The notes under the pieces are model-generated. The model was not told the DNA's origin and ran no database searches. It saw only the letters and a program-made list of their open reading frames with translations. This document shows, one piece after another, positions 5,919 through 8,265 of a stretch of 8,265 nucleotides of DNA (position 1 is its first letter; the number at the start of each line of letters is the position of its first letter). Source of the DNA: Desulfobacterales bacterium (GTDB taxonomy: Bacteria; Desulfobacterota; Desulfobacteria; Desulfobacterales; Desulfobacteraceae); assembly GCA_022361135.1 (NCBI GenBank), contig JAKSBM010000979.1, positions 1 through 8,265 of the forward strand, in the 5' to 3' direction. The position numbers and the translations under genes were made by a program.

Positions 5919-6933
5919 CGGACCCGGGTCCCTCCCTGTTGATGGTTTGCCACATCCAGCCGGGCCCCGATGAGGCGGGCCCGGTGGGCCATGATGTGAA
6001 GGCCAAAGCCGCCGCCCTTTACCCCGTTTTCCGGGAGGCCGGTCCCATTGTCCCGGACCTCCACCCGGCAGGCGGATTCGTCCCCTGAAAAACAGATTTC
6101 CACCACCGATGCCCGGCCGTGGCGGACGGCGTTGTGTACCGATTCCCGGATAATATAAAGAAGATGGGTGAGAACCGCAATATCTGAAACCGGCAGGGGC
6201 GCCTCCCCCCCTGGATGATGCATTGGATGCCAAAGGCCTTCTCCGCCCCCCGGGCATATTGGCGCACCGCAGGCAAAAACCCGTTCTTTTCCAGATCCAC
6301 GGGCAAAAGGCCCCGAACCATGGCCCGGGTCTTGTCCATGGCTTGGTGGACCAATGCCTTGATCTCCCCGGCCAGGGCGGCATCTCCATGGCCTTCCCGC
6401 TCCAGGCGACGGGTGAGGGTGGCGGCCATGGCCTCCACCCCGGCCAAATGGGAGCCCAGATCGTCGTGGAGGATCTGGCCCATTTTCTGGCGTTCGGATT
6501 CACAGATCCGGGAGACCTCCTGCTCCAACTGTCGCTGGCGGGTGATATCGGTGATGGAGACCACACTCTGGTCCGTACCCTGGATCAGGGCGGCGGTGAG
6601 GACACAATCCTGGATGGCGTCATTGGCCACATTGACCCGGCAGGCATAGAGGCGGGGGGCCCGGCCCGGCTGCTCCCGGCGCAGGAAATGATTGCGGATG
6701 AGGGTCTCCCGATCCTCGGCCGCAATGAGCTGGGGGAATTTCATCCGGCCCTCGATCTCCTCCCGGGGTATCCCGGAGAGCCGAACCAGCTCAGAGTTCA
6801 CCGAAGCAATGGTCATATCCGCTTCAATGATGATGGTGGCCGTTCCTGTGTTCTCAAGCAGGGTCTGGTACCGAACATAAAGTTCGTCCATGGACGGCCA
6901 GGATTCCAGATTGTTTTCCGCCAAGGGAAGCAT
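5888..6933 (-). pseudogene. PAS-domain NarX/DegS-class histidine kinase, frame broken at a G7 tract
   Basis: Two frames together make one kinase of about 348 aa. The first frame (from 6933) gives a PAS domain (about 16-135), a short coiled linker and the HisKA_3 box ESERQKMGQILHDDLG with H156, then RGLLPVDLEKNGF, up to IIQGG (243). It then runs as nonsense to a stop at 6019. The other frame resumes at EAPLPVSD and gives the ATPase domain: N box RESVHNAVRHG, DNGTGLP and GGGFGLHIM, ending at 5888. The switch falls in the run of seven Gs at 6211-6205; one more G (or a -1 slip) joins them exactly. No membrane segment is seen, so the sensor is probably cytoplasmic. Both halves are well conserved, so a sequencing error, a recent mutation or slippage is more likely than old decay. 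GGAGG touches the ATG at 6933 but sits nine bases before an in-frame TTG at 6924, which may be the real start. Its partner is the overlapping response regulator. Confidence 0.85.
6205..6211. repeat. Homopolymer tract (C7 on +, G7 on the coding strand) at the kinase frame break
   Basis: Seven Cs in a row on the plus strand, read as CAG GGG GGG AGG in the kinase gene. Eight (or five) Gs would keep the kinase in frame. With the last G of CAG it reads G GGG GGG, which also fits the X XXY YYZ pattern for -1 ribosomal slippage. Confidence 0.8.
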
Positions 6934-6946
6934 CCTCCAAGGGGTT

Positions 6947-6975
6947 AAAAAAAGGGGAGTTTACCAGATTTCCCC
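6947..6975 (-). terminator. Possible terminator or attenuator between the MobA-HD and kinase genes
   Basis: On the minus strand GGGGA (6975-6971) can pair with TCCCC (6958-6954) across a 12-base loop, and is followed directly by seven Ts (6953-6947). The stem is short and the loop long, so termination may be partial. It lies in the 60-base gap after the MobA-HD stop and only 13 bases before the kinase ATG, leaving no room for a promoter after it. It may therefore act as an attenuator with read-through into the kinase gene. Confidence 0.35.
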
Positions 6976-6993
6976 CCCCTCTGACCAGCCCCT

Positions 6994-8103
6994 TCACACC
7001 ACCCCGTCCAGGGGCCTGCCCAGGGCCGCTTCCACCTTGGCCGCCAGGGCCCGGGCCATGGCCAGGCGCATCTCCACGGCGGCACAGGCGGCCGCATCCC
7101 CCTTGAATTCCGCCAACCGGACCAGGAAACGGTCTTCCAGGGGGACTCTCCGGCCCCCCTGCACCAATTTGTCGGCCAGGCAGACCAACTCGGTTTCCCG
7201 CACCGGCCCGGGCTCCACCGCCACCATCTTATGGGCCGCCACCACCCGCCCCAGTTCAGGCAATCCCAGATCCGCCAGGATCTCCCCGCCCCGGGCCTCG
7301 TGGCGGGGCTGCCCCTTGGCCAGATCATGGACCAGGGCCGCCCCGTGGACCAGCTCCAGATTCAAATCCTGGCCCCGGTCATTCAACGCCCGGGCCAGGG
7401 CCGAAGCAACACCGGCCACGGCCCGGCCATGGGCAACCAGAGCCCCGGACAGGCCCAGGACCCGGGTCATCAAAATTTCGGCCTCTTCCCCATTGGGAAT
7501 CGCCCAGTTTTCCACACCCGCCAGTATCTCCTGGTAGGCCTCCGGGGTATCCATGTCCTCGTGGATAAACCGGTCAAAACAGATCAGATCCCGGGCCGCC
7601 CCCCCGCACCCATCCAGAAAGCCCCGCATCCCCCCGGGCCCGTCGTAATCCAAAACCCCGGGGATCAATTCCCGGGAAATCAAGGGCGGGGGCCCCCGCT
7701 CCCCCCAACCCATGGGATAGATCAGCTTCACCCCGGCCTCCCGGGCATCCCATGCCCGGACCAGGGCCTTCAGCGTCCAGGGCCGGATCAAGGGGATATC
7801 CACCGGCCAAAGTAGAAAATCCTTACCTTCCAAAGCCCGGCATCCCACCTGGATGGAGGAAAACATCCCCCGTTCAAAATCCGGGTTCACCACAGAGTCC
7901 ACCCCCAGATCCCGGGCCTCCGCCACCACCTCATCGGCCCGGTGCCCCGCCACCACGGTCACATCTCCCACCCCGGCCCGGGCCAGACTCTCCACCACCC
8001 AGCCCAGCACCGTGGTTTCCCCCAAAGGCAACAAGGGTTTGAACCGCCCCATGCGGGATGAAAAACCAGCCGATAAAATCAATGCAGATACGGATGCTTC
8101 CAT
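6994..8103 (-). CDS. MobA/MocA-like nucleotidyltransferase fused to an HD domain
   Basis: A two-domain protein of 369 aa. Residues about 5-195 are an NTP_transf_3 (MobA/MocA/YgfJ-like) domain: the nucleotide-binding loop is LILSAGFSSRMGRFKPLLPL (8-27), followed by the metal-site motif WPVDIPLI (99-106), GERGPPPLIS (134-143, where GRxGHP is usual) and DMDTPEAY (183-190). This family attaches CMP or GMP to molybdopterin, and many members serve molybdenum hydroxylases. Residues about 210-369 are an HD metal-dependent phosphohydrolase domain with H225, HD (259-260), H268, H291 and D311, the full metal-binding set. The nucleotide used and the HD substrate cannot be read from sequence. The ATG at 8103 is preceded by AAGGA about 11 bases away, a weak site. 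The nearby MoxR/VWA pair supports a role in molybdoenzyme maturation, but no such enzyme is in view. The two domains share one uninterrupted frame, so this is a true fusion. Confidence 0.88.
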   Translation of the reverse strand: MEASVSALILSAGFSSRMGRFKPLLPLGETTVLGWVVESLARAGVGDVTVVAGHRADEVVAEARDLGVDSVVNPDFERGMFSSIQVGCRALEGKDFLLWPVDIPLIRPWTLKALVRAWDAREAGVKLIYPMGWGERGPPPLISRELIPGVLDYDGPGGMRGFLDGCGGAARDLICFDRFIHEDMDTPEAYQEILAGVENWAIPNGEEAEILMTRVLGLSGALVAHGRAVAGVASALARALNDRGQDLNLELVHGAALVHDLAKGQPRHEARGGEILADLGLPELGRVVAAHKMVAVEPGPVRETELVCLADKLVQGGRRVPLEDRFLVRLAEFKGDAAACAAVEMRLAMARALAAKVEAALGRPLDGVV

Positions 8104-8137
8104 GGATTTATGGTTCCTTTGATCTTTGTTGGGACCG

Positions 8138-8164
8138 ATTATTAACGCAACAATGCAATTTCAA
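8138..8164 (-). promoter_or_regulatory. Weak candidate promoter for the MobA-HD gene
   Basis: TTGAAA (8164-8159) and AATAAT (8143-8138) each match five of six consensus bases, but the 15-base spacer is shorter than ideal. The surrounding 8104-8243 stretch is clearly more AT-rich than the genes and carries no convincing coding frame, as expected for a promoter region. Confidence 0.25.
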
Positions 8165-8243
8165 TGGGATGATGCGAGGCAAAACACTACCCGTTTTAGA
8201 GGAAGGTGGGGAGGGGAGGTGCAAGAATGGAAAGAGATAAATT

Positions 8244-8265
8244 ATGGCGGTAAAAAAAATAAAAA
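8244..8265 (+). CDS. Possible start of a divergent plus-strand gene, cut by the window edge
   Basis: An ATG at 8244 opens a frame reading MAVKKIK up to the right edge. A purine-rich stretch (GGAAAGAG at 8229-8236) lies seven bases upstream and could serve as a ribosome site. With the MobA-HD gene reading the other way, 8104-8243 would then be a divergent promoter region. Only seven codons are visible, so this may be chance; the A-rich sequence could equally be the tail of a minus-strand terminator beyond the edge. Confidence 0.28.

Noticed and set aside
5919..6566. Long N-terminal extension of the response regulator frame
   Set aside because: The extension is Trp/Pro/Arg-rich out-of-frame kinase sequence; a receiver domain normally begins within a few residues of the start, as the GTG at 5918 gives.
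6223..6948. Open plus-strand frame of 241 codons, and plus-strand frames at 7231-7815 and 6890-7537
   Set aside because: These are antisense to the kinase and MobA-HD genes, with low-complexity Gly/Pro/Gln- or Arg/Ser/Ala-rich products.

Overview
This window looks like a chromosomal segment of a GC-rich bacterium. The codons end heavily in G or C, and runs of CCC, GGG and CGG codons are very common. A CoxD/CoxE-like pair, a MobA-like/HD fusion and a large acetyl-CoA hydrolase/transferase together fit an anaerobic, acyl-CoA-using Desulfobacterota-type (deltaproteobacterial) organism. That assignment is inference only; no rRNA, tRNA or other phylogenetic marker is present. No CRISPR array, insertion sequence or tRNA was seen.

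Every confident gene is on the minus strand, so transcription runs from high to low coordinates. In that order: (1) 8103-6994 encodes a MobA/MocA-like nucleotidyltransferase fused to an HD domain, a likely molybdopterin cofactor-handling protein. (2) 6933-5888 encodes a PAS-containing NarX/DegS-class histidine kinase whose frame is broken at a seven-G tract. (3) 5918-5265 encodes its NarL/FixJ response regulator, which overlaps the kinase end and finishes inside a rho-independent terminator. (4) A gene-free stretch of about 290 bases (4973-5264) holds short repeats. (5) 4972-2810 encodes an unusually long (720 aa) acetyl-CoA hydrolase/CoA-transferase family protein. (6) 2713-1787 and 1793-417 form a tight two-gene operon of a MoxR-type AAA+ ATPase and a CoxE-like von Willebrand A protein, with its own strong sigma70-type promoter at 2773-2746. 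(7) 325-1 is the start of an AT-rich AAA_15/AAA_21-type ATPase gene that runs off the left edge and looks foreign to its neighbours. At the right edge, a possible plus-strand gene may start at 8244.

The most coherent biological theme is maturation of molybdenum hydroxylases. CoxD/CoxE-type pairs insert sulfur or metal at the CO-dehydrogenase active site, and MobA/MocA-type proteins attach a nucleotide to molybdopterin. No molybdenum enzyme subunit is in the window, so this link is inferred. The items most worth checking are the G-tract frameshift in the histidine kinase, the MobA-HD fusion near the CoxDE-like pair, the palindrome overlapping the -35 box of the moxR-like promoter, and the AT-rich ATPase gene at the left edge.
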